Source: Henricia sp. BOLD:AAB3569
Lineage: Eukaryota > Echinodermata > Asteroidea > Spinulosida > Echinasteridae
Direction: 5' to 3'
Length of the DNA stretch: 64,000 nucleotides
NCBI GenBank assembly: GCA_037783545.1
Contig: JBBELK010000436.1
Location: 1 to 64,000, forward strand
Shown here: positions 50,641 to 64,000 of the stretch, piece after piece
Numbering within the stretch: position 1 is the first letter of the stretch
Layout: the number at the start of each line of letters is the position of its first letter
Program-made: the position numbers and the translations under genes
The notes under the pieces: generated by a model
The model's input: the letters and a program-made list of their open reading frames with translations, nothing else
Told to the model about the DNA's origin: nothing
The model's database searches: none

Positions 50641-52310
50641 CTCACCCCAGATTGTGACGGGAATTAGGTCAAAGTGTGTCCCAAATGCCGGCAAATTTGG
50701 AAATCAAGGAATTTTCCAACCAACTTCAAATTTTGCATGCTCCAAACTGTATATATTCCGCACTTGTCATGCAAAATTGACAGATTTTCGCTGGGAAATG
50801 ACGGAGAAATGTCAGAGTTTAGGGAAAACGGAGCTCGGCTACGTGGTTATTCCCCTAACCGTGGCTGTTGGGACACCCTGCGCCGCGCTGGTGTACATTT
50901 GTACGGCCGTTGACTCACCCCAGATTGTGACGGGAATTAGGTCAAAGTGTGTACCAAATGCCGGCAAATTTGGAAATCAAGGAATTTTCCAACCAACTTC
51001 AAATTTTGCATGCTCCAAACTGTATATATTCCGCACTTGTCATGCAAAATTGACAGATTTTCGCTGGGAAGTGACGGAGAAATTTCAGAGTTTAGGGAAA
51101 ACGGAGCTCGGCTACGTGGTTATTCCCCTAACCGTGGCTGTTGGGACACCCTGCGCCGCGCTGGTGTACATTTGTACGGCCGTTGACTCACCCCAGATTG
51201 TGACGGGAATTAGGTCAAAGTGTGTCCCAAAGGCCGGCAAATTTGGAAATCAAGGAATTTTCCAACCAACTTCAAATTTTGCATGCTCCAAACTGTATAT
51301 ATTCCGCACTTGTCATGCAAAATTGACAGATTTTCGCTGGGAAATGACGGAGAAATTTCAGAGTTTAGGGAAAACGGAGCTCGGCTACGTGGTTATTCCC
51401 CTAACCGTGGCTGTTGGGACACCCCTGCGCCGCGCTGGTGTACATTTGTACGGCCGTTGACTCACCCCAGATTGTGACGGGAATTAGGTCAAAGTGTGTA
51501 CCAAATGCCGGCAAATTTGGAAATCAAGGAATTTTCCAACCAACTTCAAATTTTGCATGCTCCAAACTGTATATATTCCGCACTTGTCGTGCAAAATTGA
51601 CAGATTTTCGCTGGGAAGTGACGGAGAAATTTCAGAGTTTAGGGAAAACGGAGCTCGGCTGCGTGGTTATTCCCCTAACCGTGGCTGTTGGGACACCCTG
51701 CGCCGCGCTGGTGTACATTTGTACTGCCGTTGACTCACCCCAGATTGTGACGGGAATTAGGTCAAAGTGTGTCCCAAATGCCGGCAAATTTGGAAATCAA
51801 GGAATTTTCCAACCAACTTCAAATTTTGCATGCTCCAAACTGTAAATATTCCGCACTTGTCATGCAAAATTGACAGATTTTCGCTGGGAAATGACGGAGA
51901 AATTTCAGAGTTTAGGGAAAACGGAGCTCGGCTACGTGTTTATTCCCCTAACCGTGGCTGTTGGGACACCCTGCGCCGCGCTGGTGTACATTTGTACGGC
52001 CGTTGACTCACCCCAGATTGTGACGGGAATTAGGTCAAAGTGTGTCCCAAATGCCGGCAAATTTGGAAATCAAGGAATTTTCCAACCAACTTCAAATTTT
52101 GCATGCTCCAAACTGTATATATTCCGCATTTGTCATGCAAAATTGACAGATTTTCGCTGGGAAATGACGGAGAAATTTCAGAGTTTAGGGAAAACGGAGC
52201 TCGGCTACGTGGTTATTCCCCTAACCGTGGCTGTTGGGACACCCTGCGCCGCGCTGGTGTACATTTGTACGGCCGTTGACTCACCCCAGATTGTGACGGG
52301 AATTAGGTCA
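50488..52310 (+). repeat. Copy of the window's first 1.9 kb
   Basis: At least eight rare changes occur in the same order and spacing at 1-1,900 and here, offset about 50,487: GAGAAATTGCAG, GAGAAATGTCAG, CCAAAGGCCGG, CTTGTCGTGC, GGCTGCGTGG, GTACTGCCG, CTGTAAATATT with CGTGTTTATTC, and CGCATTTGTC. After about 52,580 the right copy gains AATTTACAG and TTAGGAAAAACGG, which the left lacks. The block is therefore about seven monomers long as seen; its left limit is cut by the window edge. Confidence 0.85.
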
Positions 52311-53949
52311 AAGTGTGTCCCAAATGCCGGCAAATTTGGAAATCAAGGAATTTTCCAACCAACTTCAAATTTTGCATGCTCCAAACTGTATATATTCCGC
52401 ACTTGTCATGCAAAATTGACAGATTTTCGCTGGGAAATGACGGAGAAATTTCAGAGTTTAGGGAAAACGGAGCTCGGCTACGTGGTTATTCCCCTAACCG
52501 TGGCTGTTGGGACACCCTGCGCCGCGCTGGTGTACATTTGTACGGCCGTTGACTCACCCCAGATTGTGACGGGAATTAGGTCAAAGTGTGTCCCAAATGC
52601 CGGCAAATTTGGAAATCAAGGAATTTTCCAACCAACTTCAAATTTTGCATGCTCCAAACTGTATATATTCCGCACTTGTCATGCAAAATTTACAGATTTT
52701 CGCTGGGAAATGACGGAGAAATTTCAGAGTTTAGGAAAAACGGAGCTCGGCTACGTGGTTATTCCCCTAACCGTGGCTGTTGGGACACCCTGCGCCGCGC
52801 TGGTGTACATTTGTACGGCCGTTGACTCACCCCAGATTGTGACGGGAATTAGGTCAAAGTGTGTCCCAAATGCCGGAAAATTTGGAAATCAAGGAATTTT
52901 CCAACCAACTTCAAATTTTGCATGCTCCAAACTGTATATATTCCGCACTTGTCATGCAAAATTGACAGATTTTCGCTGGGAAATGACGGAGAAATTGCAG
53001 AGTTTAGGGAAAACGGAGCTCGGCTACGTGGTTATTCCCCTAACCGTGGCTGTTGGGACACCCTGCGCCGCGCTGGTGTACATTTGTACGGCCGTTGACT
53101 CACCCCAGATTGTGACGGGAATTAGGTCAAAGTGTGTCCCAAATGCCGGCAAATTTGGAAATCAAGGAATTTTCCAACCAACTTCAAATTTTGCATGCTC
53201 CAAACTGTATATATTCCGCACTTGTCATGCAAAATTGACAGATTTTCGCTGGGAAATGACGGAGAAATTTCAGAGTTTAGGGAAAACGGAGCTCGGCTAC
53301 GTGGTTATTCCCCTAACCGTGGCTGTTGGGACACCCTGCGCCGCGCTGGTGTACATTTGTACGGCCGTTGACTCACGCCCAGATTGTGACGGGAATTAGG
53401 TCAAAGTGTGTCCCAAATGCCGGCAAATTTGGAAATCAAGGAATTTTCCAACCAACTTCAAATTTTGCATGCTCCAAACTGTATATATTCCGCACTTGTC
53501 ATGCAAAATTGACAGATTTTCGCTGGGAAATGACGGAGAAATTTCAGAGTTTAGGGAAAACGGAGCTCGGCTACGTGGTTATTCCCCTAACCGTGGCTGT
53601 TGGGACACCCTGCGCCGCGCTGGTGTACATTTGTACGGCCGTTGACTCACCCCAGATTGTGACGGGAATTAGGTCAAAGTGTGTCCCAAATGCCGGCAAA
53701 TTTGGAAATCAAGGAATTTTCCAACCAACTTCGAATTTTGCTTGCTCCAAACTGTATATATTCCGCACTTGTCATGCAAAATTGACAGATTTTCGCTGGA
53801 AATGACGGAGAAATTTCAGAGTTTAGGGAAAACGGAGCTCGGCTACGTGGTTATTCCCCTAACCGTGGCTGTTGGGACACCCTGCGCCGCGCTGGTGTAC
53901 ATTTGTACGGCCGTTGACTCACCCCAGATTGTGACGGGAATTAGGTCAA

Positions 53950-56900
53950 AGTGTGTACCAAATGCCGGCAAATTTGGAAATCAAGGAATTTTCCAACCAA
54001 CTTCAAATTTTGCGAGCTCCAAACTGTATATATTCCGCACTTGTCATGCAAAATTGACAGATTTTCGCTGGGAAGTGACGGAGAAATTTCAGAGTTTAGG
54101 GAAAACGGAGCTCGGCTACGTGGTTATTCCCCTAACCGTGGCTGTCGGACACCCTGCGCCGCGCTGGTGTACATTTGTACAGCCGTTGACTCACCCCAGA
54201 TTGTGACGGGAATTAGGTCAAAGTGTGTACCAAATGCCGGCAAATTTGGAAATCAAGGAATTTTCCAACCAACTTCAAATTTTGCATGCTCCAAACTGTA
54301 TATATTCCGCACTTGTCATGCAAAATTGACAGATTTTCGCTGGGAAGTGACGGAGAAATTTCAGAGTTTAGGGAAAACGGAGCTCGGCTACGTGGTTATT
54401 CCCCTAACCATGGCTGTCGGGACACCCTGCGCTGCGCTGGTGTACATTTGTACGGCCGTTGACTCACCCCAGATTGTGACGGGAATTTGGTCAAAGTGTG
54501 TCCCAAATGCCGGCAAATTTGGAAATCAAGGAATTTTCCCACCAACTTCAAATTTTGCATGCTCCAAACTGTATATATTCCGCACTTGTCATGCAAAATT
54601 GACAGATTTTCGCTGGGAAATGACGGAGAAATTTCAGAGTTTAGGGAAAACGGAGCTCGGCTACGTGGTTATTCCCCTAACCGTGGCTGTTGGGACACCC
54701 TGCGCCGCGCTGGTGTACATTTGTACGGCCGTTGACTCACCCCAGATTGTGACGGGAATTAGGTCAAAGTGTGTCCCAAATGCCGGCAAATTTGGAAATC
54801 AAGGAATTTTCCAACCAACTTCAAATTTTGCATGCTCCAAACTGTATATATTTCGCACTTGTCATGCAAAATTGACAGATTTTCGCTGGGAAATGACGGA
54901 GAAATTTCAGAGTTTAGGGAAAACGGAGCTCGGCTACGTGGTTATTCCCCTAACCGTGGCTGTTGGGACACCCTGCGCCGCGCTGGTGTACATTTGTACG
55001 GCCGTTGACTCACCCCAGATTGTGACGGGAATTAGGTCAAAGTGTGTCCCAAATGCCGGCAAATTTAGAAATCAAGGAATTTTCCAACCAACTTCAAATT
55101 TTGCATGCTCCAAACTGTATATATTCCGCACTTGTCATGCAAAATTGACAGATTTTCGCTGGGAAATGACGGAGAAATTTCAGAGTTTAGGGAAAACGGA
55201 GCTCGGCTACGTGGTTATTCCCCTAACCGTGGCTGTTGGGACACCCTGCGCCGCGCTGGTGTACATTTGTACGGCCGTTGACTCACCCCAGATTGTGACG
55301 GGAATTAGGTCAAAGTGTGTACCAAATGCCGGCAAATTTGGAAATCAAGGAATTTTCCAACCAACTTCAAATTTTGCATGCTCCAAACTGTATATATTCC
55401 GCACTTGTCATGCAAAATTGACAGATTTTCGCTGGGAAGTGACGGAGAAATTTCAGAGTTTAGGGAAAACGGAGCTCGGCTACGTGGTTATTCCCCTAAC
55501 CGTGGCTGTTGGGACACCTGCGCCGCGCTGGTGTACATTTGTACTGCCGTTGACTCACCCCAGATTGTGACGGGAATTAGGTCAAAGTGTGTCCCAAATG
55601 CCGGCAAATTTGGAAATCAAGGAATTTTCCAACCAACTTCAAATTTTGCATGCTCCAAACTGTATATATTCCGCACTTGTCATGCAAAATTGACAGATTT
55701 TCGCTGGGAAATGACGGAGAAATTTCAGAGTTTAGGGAAAACGGAGCTCGGCTACGTGGTTATTCCCCTAACCGTGGCTGTTAGGACACCCTGCGCCGCG
55801 CTGGTGTACATTTGTACGGCCGTTGACTCACCCCAGATTGTGACGGGAATTAGGTCAAAGTGTGTCCCAAATGCCGGCAAATTTGGAAATCAAGGAATTT
55901 TCCAACCAACTTCAAATTTTGCATGCTCCAAACTGTATATATTCCGCATTTGTCATGCAAAATTGACAGATTTTCGCTGGGAAATGACGGAGAAATTTCA
56001 GAGTTTAGGGAAAACGGAGCTCGGCTACGTGGTTATTCCCCTAACCGTGGCTGTTGGGACACCCTGCACCGCGCTGGTGTACATTTGTACGGCCGTTGAC
56101 TCACCCCAGATTGTGACGGGAATTAGGTCAAAGTGTGTCCCAAATGCCGGCAAATTTGGAAATCAAGGAATTTTCCAACCAACTTCAAATTTTGCATGCT
56201 CCAAACTGTATATATTCCGCACTTGTCATGCAAAATTGACAGATTTTCGCTGGGAAATGACGGAGAAATTTCAGAGTTTAGGGAAAACGGAGCTCGGCTA
56301 CGTGGTTATTCCCCTAACCGTGGCTGTTGGGACACCCTGCGCCGCGCTGGTGTACATTTGTACGGCCGTTGACTCACCCCAGATTGTGACGGGAATTAGG
56401 TCAAAGTGTGTCCCAAATGCCGGCAAATTTGGAACTCAAGGAATTTTCCAACCAACTTCAAATTTTGCATGCTCCAAACTGTATATATTCCGCACTTGTC
56501 ATGCAAAATTTACAGATTTTCGCTGGGAAATGACGGAGAAATTTCAGAGTTTAGGGAAAACGGAGCTCGGCTACGTGGTTATTCCCCTAATCGTGGCTGT
56601 TGGGACACCCTGCGCCGCGCTGGTGTACATTTGTACGGCCGTTGACTCACCCCAGATTGTGACGGGAATTAGGTCAAAGTGTGTCCCAAATGCCGGAAAA
56701 TTTGGAAATCAAGGAATTTTCCAACCAACTTCAAATTTTGCATGCTCCAAACTGTATATATTCCGCACTTGTCATGCAAAATTGACAGATTTTCGCTGGG
56801 AAATGACGGAGAAATTTCAGAGTTTAGGGAAAACGGAGCTCGGCTACGTGGTTATTCCCCTAACCGTGGCTGTTGGGACACCCTGCGCCGCGCTGGTGTA

Positions 56901-59900
56901 CATTTGTACGGCCGTTGACTCACCCCAGATTGTGACGGGAATTAGGTCAAAGTGTGTCCCAAATGCCGGCAAATTTGGAAATCAAGGAATTTTCCAACCA
57001 ACTTCAAATTTTGCATGCTCCAAACTGTATATATTCCGCACTTGTCATGCAAAATTTACAGATTTTCGCTGGGAAATGACGGAGAAATTTCAGAGTTTAG
57101 GGAAAACGGAGCTCGGCTACGTGGTTATTCCCCTAATCGTGGCTGTTGGGACACCCTGCGCCGCGCTGGTGTACATTTGTACGGCCGTTGACTCACCCCA
57201 GATTGTGACGGGAATTAGGTCAAAGTGTGTCCCAAATGCCGGAAAATTTGGAAATCAAGGAATTTTCCAACCAACTTCAAATTTTGCATGCTCCAAACTG
57301 TATATATTCCGCACTTGTCATGCAAAATTGACAGATTTTCGCTGGGAAATGACGGAGAAATTGCAGAGTTTAGGGAAAACGGAGCTCGGCTACGTGGTTA
57401 TTCCCCTAACCGTGGCTGTTGGGACACCCTGCGCCGCGCTGGTGTACATTTGTACGGACGTTGACTCACCCCAGATTGTGACGGGAATTAGGTCAAAGTG
57501 TGTCCCAAATGCCGGCAAATTTGGAAATCAAGGAATTTTCCAACCAACTTCAAATTTTGCATGCTCCAAACTGTATATATTCCGCACTTGTCATGCAAAA
57601 TTGACAGATTTTCGCTGGGAAATGACGGAGAAATTTAAGAGTTTAGGGAAAACGGAGCTCGGCTACGTGGTTATTCCCCTAACCGTGGCTGTTGGGACAC
57701 CCTGCGCCGCGCTGGTGTACATTTGTACGGCCGTTGACTCACCCCAGATTGTGACGGGAATTAGGTCAAAGTGTGTCCCAAATGCCGGCAAATTTGGAAA
57801 TCAAGGAATTTTCCAACCAACTTCAAATTTTGCATGCTCCAAACTGTATATATTCCGCATTTGTCATGCAAAATTGACAGATTTTCGCTGGGAAATGACG
57901 GAGAAATTTCAGAGTTTAGGGAAAACGGAGCTCGGCTACGTGGTTATTCCCCTAACCGTGGCTGTTGGGACACCCTGCGCCGCGCTGGTGTACATTTGTA
58001 CGGCCGTTGACTCACCCCAGATTGTGACGGGAATTAGGTCAAAGTGTGTCCCAAATGCCGGCAAATTTGGAAATCAAGGAATTTTCCAACCAACTTCAAA
58101 TTTTGCATGCTCCAAACTGTATATATTCCGCACTTGTCATGCAAAATTGACAGATTTTCGCTGGGAAATGACGGAGAAATTTCAGAGTTTAGGGAAAACG
58201 GAGCTCGTCTACGTGGTTATTCCCCTAACCGTGGCTGTTGGGACACCCTGCGCCGCGCTGGTGTACATTTGTACGGCCGTTGACTCACCCCAGATTGTGA
58301 CGGGAATTAGGTCAAAGTGTGTCCCAAATGCCGGCAAATTTGGAAATCAAGGAATTTTCCAACCAACTTCAAATTTTGCATGCTCCAAACTGTATATATT
58401 CCGCACTTGTCATGCAAAATTGACAGATTTTCGCTGGGAAGTGACGGAGAAATTTCAGAGTTTAGGGAAAATGGAGCTCGGCTACGTGGTTATTCCCTAA
58501 CCGTGGCTTGTTGGGGACACCCTGCGCCGCGCTGGTGTACATTTGTACGGCCGTTGACTCACCCCAGATTGTGACGGGAATTAGGTCAAAGTGTGTCCCA
58601 AATGCCGGAAAATTTGGAAATCAAGGAATTTTCCAACCAACTTCAAATTTTGCATGCTCCAAACTGTATATATTCCGCACTTGTCATGCAAAATTGACAG
58701 ATTTTCGCTGGGAAATGACGGAGAAATTGCAGAGTTTAGGGAAAACGGAGCTCGGCTACGTGGTTATTCCCCTAACCGTGGCTGTTGGGACACCCTGCGC
58801 CGCGCTGGTGTACATTTGTACGGCCGTTGACTCACCCCAGATTGTGACGGGAATTAGGTCAAAGTGTGTCCCAAATGCCGGCAAATTTGGAAATCAAGGA
58901 ATTTTCCAACCAACTTCAAATTTTGCATGCTCCAAACTGTATATATTCCGCACTTGTCATGCAAAATTGACAGATTTTCGCTGGGAAATGACGGAGAAAT
59001 TTCAGAGTTTAGGGAAAACGGAGCTCGGCTACGTGGTTATTCCCCTAACCGTGGCTGTTGGGACACCCTGCGCCGCGCTGGTGTACATTTGTACGGCCGT
59101 TGACTCACCCCAGATTGTGACGGGAATTAGGTCAAAGTGTGTACCAAATGCCGGCAAATTTGGAAATCAAGGAATTTTCCAACCAACTTCAAATTTTGCA
59201 TGCTCCAAACTGTATATATTCCGCACTTGTCATGCAAAATTGACAGATTTTCGCTGGGAAGTGACGGAGAAATTTCAGAGTTTAGGGAAAACGGAGCTCG
59301 GCTACGTGGTTATTCCCCTAACCGTGGCTGTTGGGACACCCTGCGCCGCGCTGGTGTACATTTGTACGGCCGTTGACTCACCCCAGATTGTGACGGGAAT
59401 TAGGTCAAAGTGTGTCCCAAATGCCGGCAAATTTGGAAATCAAGGAATTTTCCAACCAACTTCAAATTTTGCATGCTCCAAACTGTATATATTCCGCACT
59501 TGTCATGCAAAATTGACAGATTTTCGCTGGGAAATGACGGAGAAATTTCAGAGTTTAGGGAAAACGGAGCTCGGCTACGTGGTTATTCCCCTAACCGTGG
59601 CTGTTGGGACACCCTGCGCCGCGCTGGTGTACATTTGTACGGCCGTTGACTCACCCCAGATTATGACGGGAATTAGGTCAAAGTGTGTACCAAATGCCGG
59701 CAAATTTGGAAATCAAGGAATTTTCCAACCAACTTCAAATTTTGCATGCTCCAAACTGTATATATTCCGCACTTGTCATGCAAAATTGACAGATTTTCGC
59801 TGGGAAGTGACGGAGAAATTTCAGAGTTTAGGGAAAACGGAGCTCGGCTACGTGGTTATTCCCCTAACCGTGGCTGTTGGGACACCCTGCGCCGCGCTGG

Positions 59901-62900
59901 TGTACATTTGTACTGCCGTTGACTCACCCCAGATTGTGACGGGAATTAGGTCAAAGTGTGTCCCAAATGCCGGCAAATTTGGAAATCAAGGAATTTTCCA
60001 ACCAACTTCAAATTTTGCATGCTCCAAACTGTATATATTCCGCACTTGTCATGCAAAATTGACAGATTTTCGCTGGGAAGTGACGGAGAAATTTCAGAGT
60101 TTAGGGAAAACGGAGCTCGGCTACGTGGTTATTCCCCTAACCGTGGCTGTTGGGACACCCTGCGCCGCGCTGGTGTACATTTGTACTGCCGTTGACTCAC
60201 CCCAGATTGTGACGGGAATTAGGTCAAAGTGTGTCCCAAATGCCGGCAAATTTGGAAATCAAGGAATTTTCCAACCAACTTCAAATTTTGCATGCTCCAA
60301 ACTGTATATATTCCGCACTTGTCATGCAAAATTGACAGATTTTCGCTGGGAAATGACGGAGAAATTTCAGAGTTTAGGGAAAACGGAGCTCGGCTACGTG
60401 GTTATTCCCCTAACCGTGGCTGTCGGGACACCCTGCGCCGCGCTGGTGTACATTTGTACAGCCGTTGACTCACCCCAGATTGTGACGGGAATTAGGTCAA
60501 AGTGTGTACCAAATGCCGGCAAATTTGGAAATCAAGGAATTTTCCAACCAACTTCAAATTTTGCATGCTCCAAACTGTATATATTCCGCACTTGTCATGC
60601 AAAATTGACAGATTTTCGCTGGGAAGTGACGGAGAAATTTCAGAGTTTAGGGAAAACGGAGCTCGGCTACGTGGTTATTCCCCTAACCATGGCTGTCGGG
60701 ACACCCTGCGCTGCGCTGGTGTACATTTGTACGGCCGTTGACTCACCCCAGATTGTGACGGGAATTTGGTCAAAGTGTGTCCCAAATGCCGGCAAATTTG
60801 GAAATCAAGGAATTTTCCAACCAACTTCAAATTTTGCATGCTCCAAACTGTATATATTCCGCACTTGTCATGCAAAATTGACAGATTTTCGCTGGGAAAT
60901 GACGGAGAAATTTCAGAGTTTAGGGAAAACGGAGCTCGGCTACGTGGTTATTCCCCTAACCGTGGCTGTTGGGACACCCTGCGCCGCGCTGGTGTACATT
61001 TGTACGGCCGTTGACTCACCCCAGATTGTGACGGGAATTAGGTCAAAGTGTGTACCAAATGCCGGCAAATTTGGAAATCAAGGAATTTTCCAACCAACTT
61101 CAAATTTTGCATGCTCCAAACTGTATATATTCCGCACTTGTCATGCAAAATTGACAGATTTTCGCTGGGAAGTGACGGAGAAATTTCAGAGTTTAGGGAA
61201 AACGGAGCTCGGCTACGTGGTTATTCCCCTAACCGTGGCTGTTGGGACACCCTGCGCCGCGCTGGTGTACATTTGTACGGCCGTTGACTCACCCCAGATT
61301 GTGACGGGAATTAGGTCAAAGTGTGTCCCAAATGCCGGCAAATTTAGAAATCAAGGAATTTTCCAACCAACTTCAAATTTTGCATGCTCCAAACTGTATA
61401 TATTCCGCACTTGTCATGCAAAATTGACAGATTTTCGCTGGGAAATGACGGAGAAATTTCAGAGTTTAGGGAAAACGGAGCTCGGCTACGTGGTTATTCC
61501 CCTAACCGTGGCTGTTGGGACACCCTGCGCCGCGCTGGTGTACATTTGTACGGCCGTTGACTCACCCCAGATTGTGACGGGAATTAGGTCAAAGTGTGTA
61601 CCAAATGCCGGCAAATTTGGAAATCAAGGAATTTTCCAACCAACTTCAAATTTTGCATGCTCCAAACTGTATATATTCCGCACTTGTCATGCAAAATTGA
61701 CAGATTTTCGCTGGGAAGTGACGGAGAAATTTCAGAGTTTAGGGAAAACGGAGCTCGGCTACGTGGTTATTCCCCTAACCGTGGCTGTTGGGACACCCTG
61801 CGCCGCGCTGGTGTACATTTGTACTGCCGTTGACTCACCCCAGATTGTGACGGGAATTAGGTCAAAGTGTGTCCCAAATGCCGGCAAATTTGAAAATCAA
61901 GGAATTTTCCAACCAACTTCAAATTTTGCATGCTCCAAACTGTATATATTCCGCACTTGTCATGCAAAATTGACAGATTTTCGCTGGGAAATGACGGAGA
62001 AATTTCAGAGTTTAGGGAAAACGGAGCTCGGCTACGTGGTTATTCCCCTAACCGTGGCTGTTAGGACACCCTGCGCCGCGCTGGTGTACATTTGTACGGC
62101 CGTTGACTCACCCCAGATTGTGACGGGAATTAGGTCAAAGTGTGTCCCAAATGCCGGCAAATTTGGAAATCAAGGAATTTTCCAACCAACTTCAAATTTT
62201 GCATGCTCCAAACTGTATATATTCCGCACTTGTCATGCAAAATTGACAGATTTTCGCTGGGAAATGACGGAGAAATTTCAGAGTTTAGGGAAAACGGAGC
62301 TCGGCTACGTGGTTATTCCCCTAAACGTGGCTGTTGGGACACCCTGCGCCGCGCTGGTGTACATTTGTACGGCCGTTGACTCACCCCAGATTGTGACGGG
62401 AATTAGGTCAAAGTGTGTCCCAAATGCCGGCAAATTTGGAAATCAAGGAATTTTCCAACCAACTTCAAATTTTGCATGCTCCAAACTGTATATATTCCGC
62501 ACTTGTCATGCAAAATTTACAGATTTTCGCTGGGAAATGACGGAGAAATTTCAGAGTTTAGGGAAAACGGAGCTCGGCTACGTGGTTATTCCCCTAATCG
62601 TGGCTGTTGGGACACCCTGCGCCGCGCTGGTGTACATTTGTACGGCCGTTGACTCACCCCAGATTGTGACGGGAATTAGGTCAAAGTGTGTCCCAAATGC
62701 CGGAAAATTTGGAAATCAAGGAATTTTCCAACCAACTTCAAATTTTGCATGCTCCAAACTGTATATATTCCGCACTTGTCATGCAAAATTGACAGATTTT
62801 CGCTGGGAAATGACGGAGAAATTGCAGAGTTTAGGGAAAACGGAGCTCGGCTACGTTGTTATTCCCCTAACCGTGGCTGTTGGGACACCCTGCGCCGCGC

Positions 62901-63960
62901 TGGTGTACATTTGTACGGCCGTTGACTCACCCCAGATTGTGACGGGAATTAGGTCAAAGTGTGTCCCAAATGCCGGCAAATTTGGAAATCAAGGAATTTT
63001 CCAACCAACTTCAAATTTTGCATGCTCCAAACTGTATATATTCCGCACTTGTCATGCAAAATTGACAGATTTTCGCTGGGAAATGACGGAGAAATTTCAG
63101 AGTTTAGGGAAAACGGAGCTCGGCTACGTGGTTATTCCCCTAACCGTGGCTGTTGGGACACCCTGCGCCGCGCTGGTGTACATTTGTACGGCCGTTGACT
63201 CACCCCAGATTGTGACGGGAATTAGGTCAAAGTGTGTCCCAAATGCCGGCAAATTTGGAAATCAAGGAATTTTCCAACCAACTTCAAATTTTGCATGCTC
63301 CAAACTGTATATATTCCGCATTTGTCATGCAAAATTGACAGATTTTCGCTGGGAAATGACGGAGAAATTTCAGAGTTTAGGGAAAACGGAGCTCGGCTAC
63401 GTGGTTATTCCCCTAACCGTGGCTGTTGGGACACCCTGCGCCGCGCTGGTGTACATTTGTACGGCCGTTGACTCACCCCAGATTGTGACGGGAATTAGGT
63501 CAAAGTGTGTCCCAAATGCCGGCAAATTTGGAAATCAAGGAATTTTCCAACCAACTTCAAATTTTGCATGCTCCAAACTGTATATATTCCGCACTTGTCA
63601 TGCAAAATTGACAGATTTTCGCTGGGAAATGACGGAGAAATTTCAGAGTTTAGGGAAAACGGAGCTCGTCTACGTGGTTATTCCCCTAACCGTGGCTGTT
63701 GGGACACCCTGCGCCGCGCTGGTGTACATTTGTACGGCCGTTGACTCACCCCAGATTGTGACGGGAATTAGGTCAAAGTGTGTCCCAAATGCCGGCAAAT
63801 TTGGAAATCAAGGAATTTTCCAACCAACTTCAAATTTTGCATGCTCCAAACTGTATATATTCCGCACTTGTCATGCAAAATTGACAGATTTTCGCTGGGA
63901 AGTGACGGAGAAATTTCAGAGTTTAGGGAAAATGGAGCTCGGCTACGTGGTTATTCCCCT
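53950..63960 (+). repeat. Long-period duplication in the right arm (23-mer and 20-mer offsets)
   Basis: Variants near 54,140-55,790 recur at 60,420-62,065 at an offset of about 6,279 (23 x 273): TACAGCCG, ACCATGGCTGTCGGG with GCGCTGCGC, TTTGGTC, AAATTTAGAAATC, TACTGCCG and GTTAGGACACC. Variants near 56,950-58,480 recur at 62,410-63,940 at an offset of about 5,460 (20 x 273): AATTTACAG, CTAATCGTGG, CCGGAAAAT with TTGCAGAG, CGCATTTGTC, CTCGTCTACG and AAAATGGAGC. The change of offset means three monomers were lost or gained between the two blocks. Confidence 0.8.
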
Positions 63961-64000
63961 AACCGTGGCTGTTGGGACACCCTGCGCCGCGCTGGTGTAC

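Larger units (their letters stand above)
42188..64000 (+). repeat. 273-bp satellite array, right arm (about 80 monomers)
   Basis: The array resumes in the same orientation and runs off the window end. The first bases after the inverted piece, ATTGTGACGGGAATTTGGTC, carry the TTTGGTC variant. In intact copies this variant follows GGCAGTTGACTCA, which is exactly how the left arm ends, so the LINE split one monomer. From 42,484 to 46,306 the period is exactly 273. Length is also regular from 58,864 to 63,505. Between about 46,900 and 50,640 many one-base indels appear. Confidence 0.96.

Noticed and set aside
1-64000. Very long forward open frames and the recurring 79-, 82- and 88-codon frames in the satellite as genes
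   Set aside because: They are periodic shadows of the monomer. Nonsense and frameshift variants are freely tolerated and amplified, and no start or promoter context or domain is seen.

Overview
The window is almost entirely one tandem satellite array. It has a 273-bp monomer, about 47% G+C, and about 220 head-to-tail copies in one orientation. A single APE-type non-LTR retrotransposon (LINE) lies on the minus strand at about 38,621-42,105. An 82-bp inverted scrap of the satellite sits at the 5' junction of the insertion. I see no host gene, RNA gene, CRISPR array or prokaryotic feature. Long homogeneous satellite, nested higher-order repeats and a LINE with an apurinic-like endonuclease plus reverse transcriptase point to a eukaryotic heterochromatic (centromeric, pericentromeric or subtelomeric) block. 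CpG is not depleted in the monomer, which suits a genome with little germline CpG methylation, such as many invertebrates. The species cannot be named from this sequence.

Layout. 1-11,350: near-consensus monomers with a few scattered indels. 11,350-38,620: higher-order structure dominates, with 6-mer, 14-mer, two different 5-mer, 6-mer, 3-mer and 12-mer-spaced duplications, and almost no indels. 38,621-42,105: the LINE, with an intact ORF2, a short 3' UTR holding a hairpin, a (TTGA)n tail, and a possible ORF1 remnant at its 5' end. 42,106-42,187: inverted satellite fragment. 42,188-46,890: regular array with two dimer HORs and no length change. 46,900-50,640: many single-base indels, possibly a consensus-quality problem. 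50,640-64,000: regular array with 23-mer and 20-mer spaced duplications. The first 1.9 kb of the window recurs at about 50,490-52,300.

Coding content. The only convincing coding region is LINE ORF2. One forward frame of the monomer has no stop (273 = 3 x 91), so very long open frames of up to about 1,300 codons run through the array. Shared nonsense variants and frameshifts argue against it being a real repeat protein, so those frames are not annotated as genes. The nearest thing to an unusual system here is the insertion itself. The LINE landed directly after a TGACTCA motif of one monomer, lost about 5 bp of target instead of duplicating it, and picked up an inverted piece of satellite at its 5' end.
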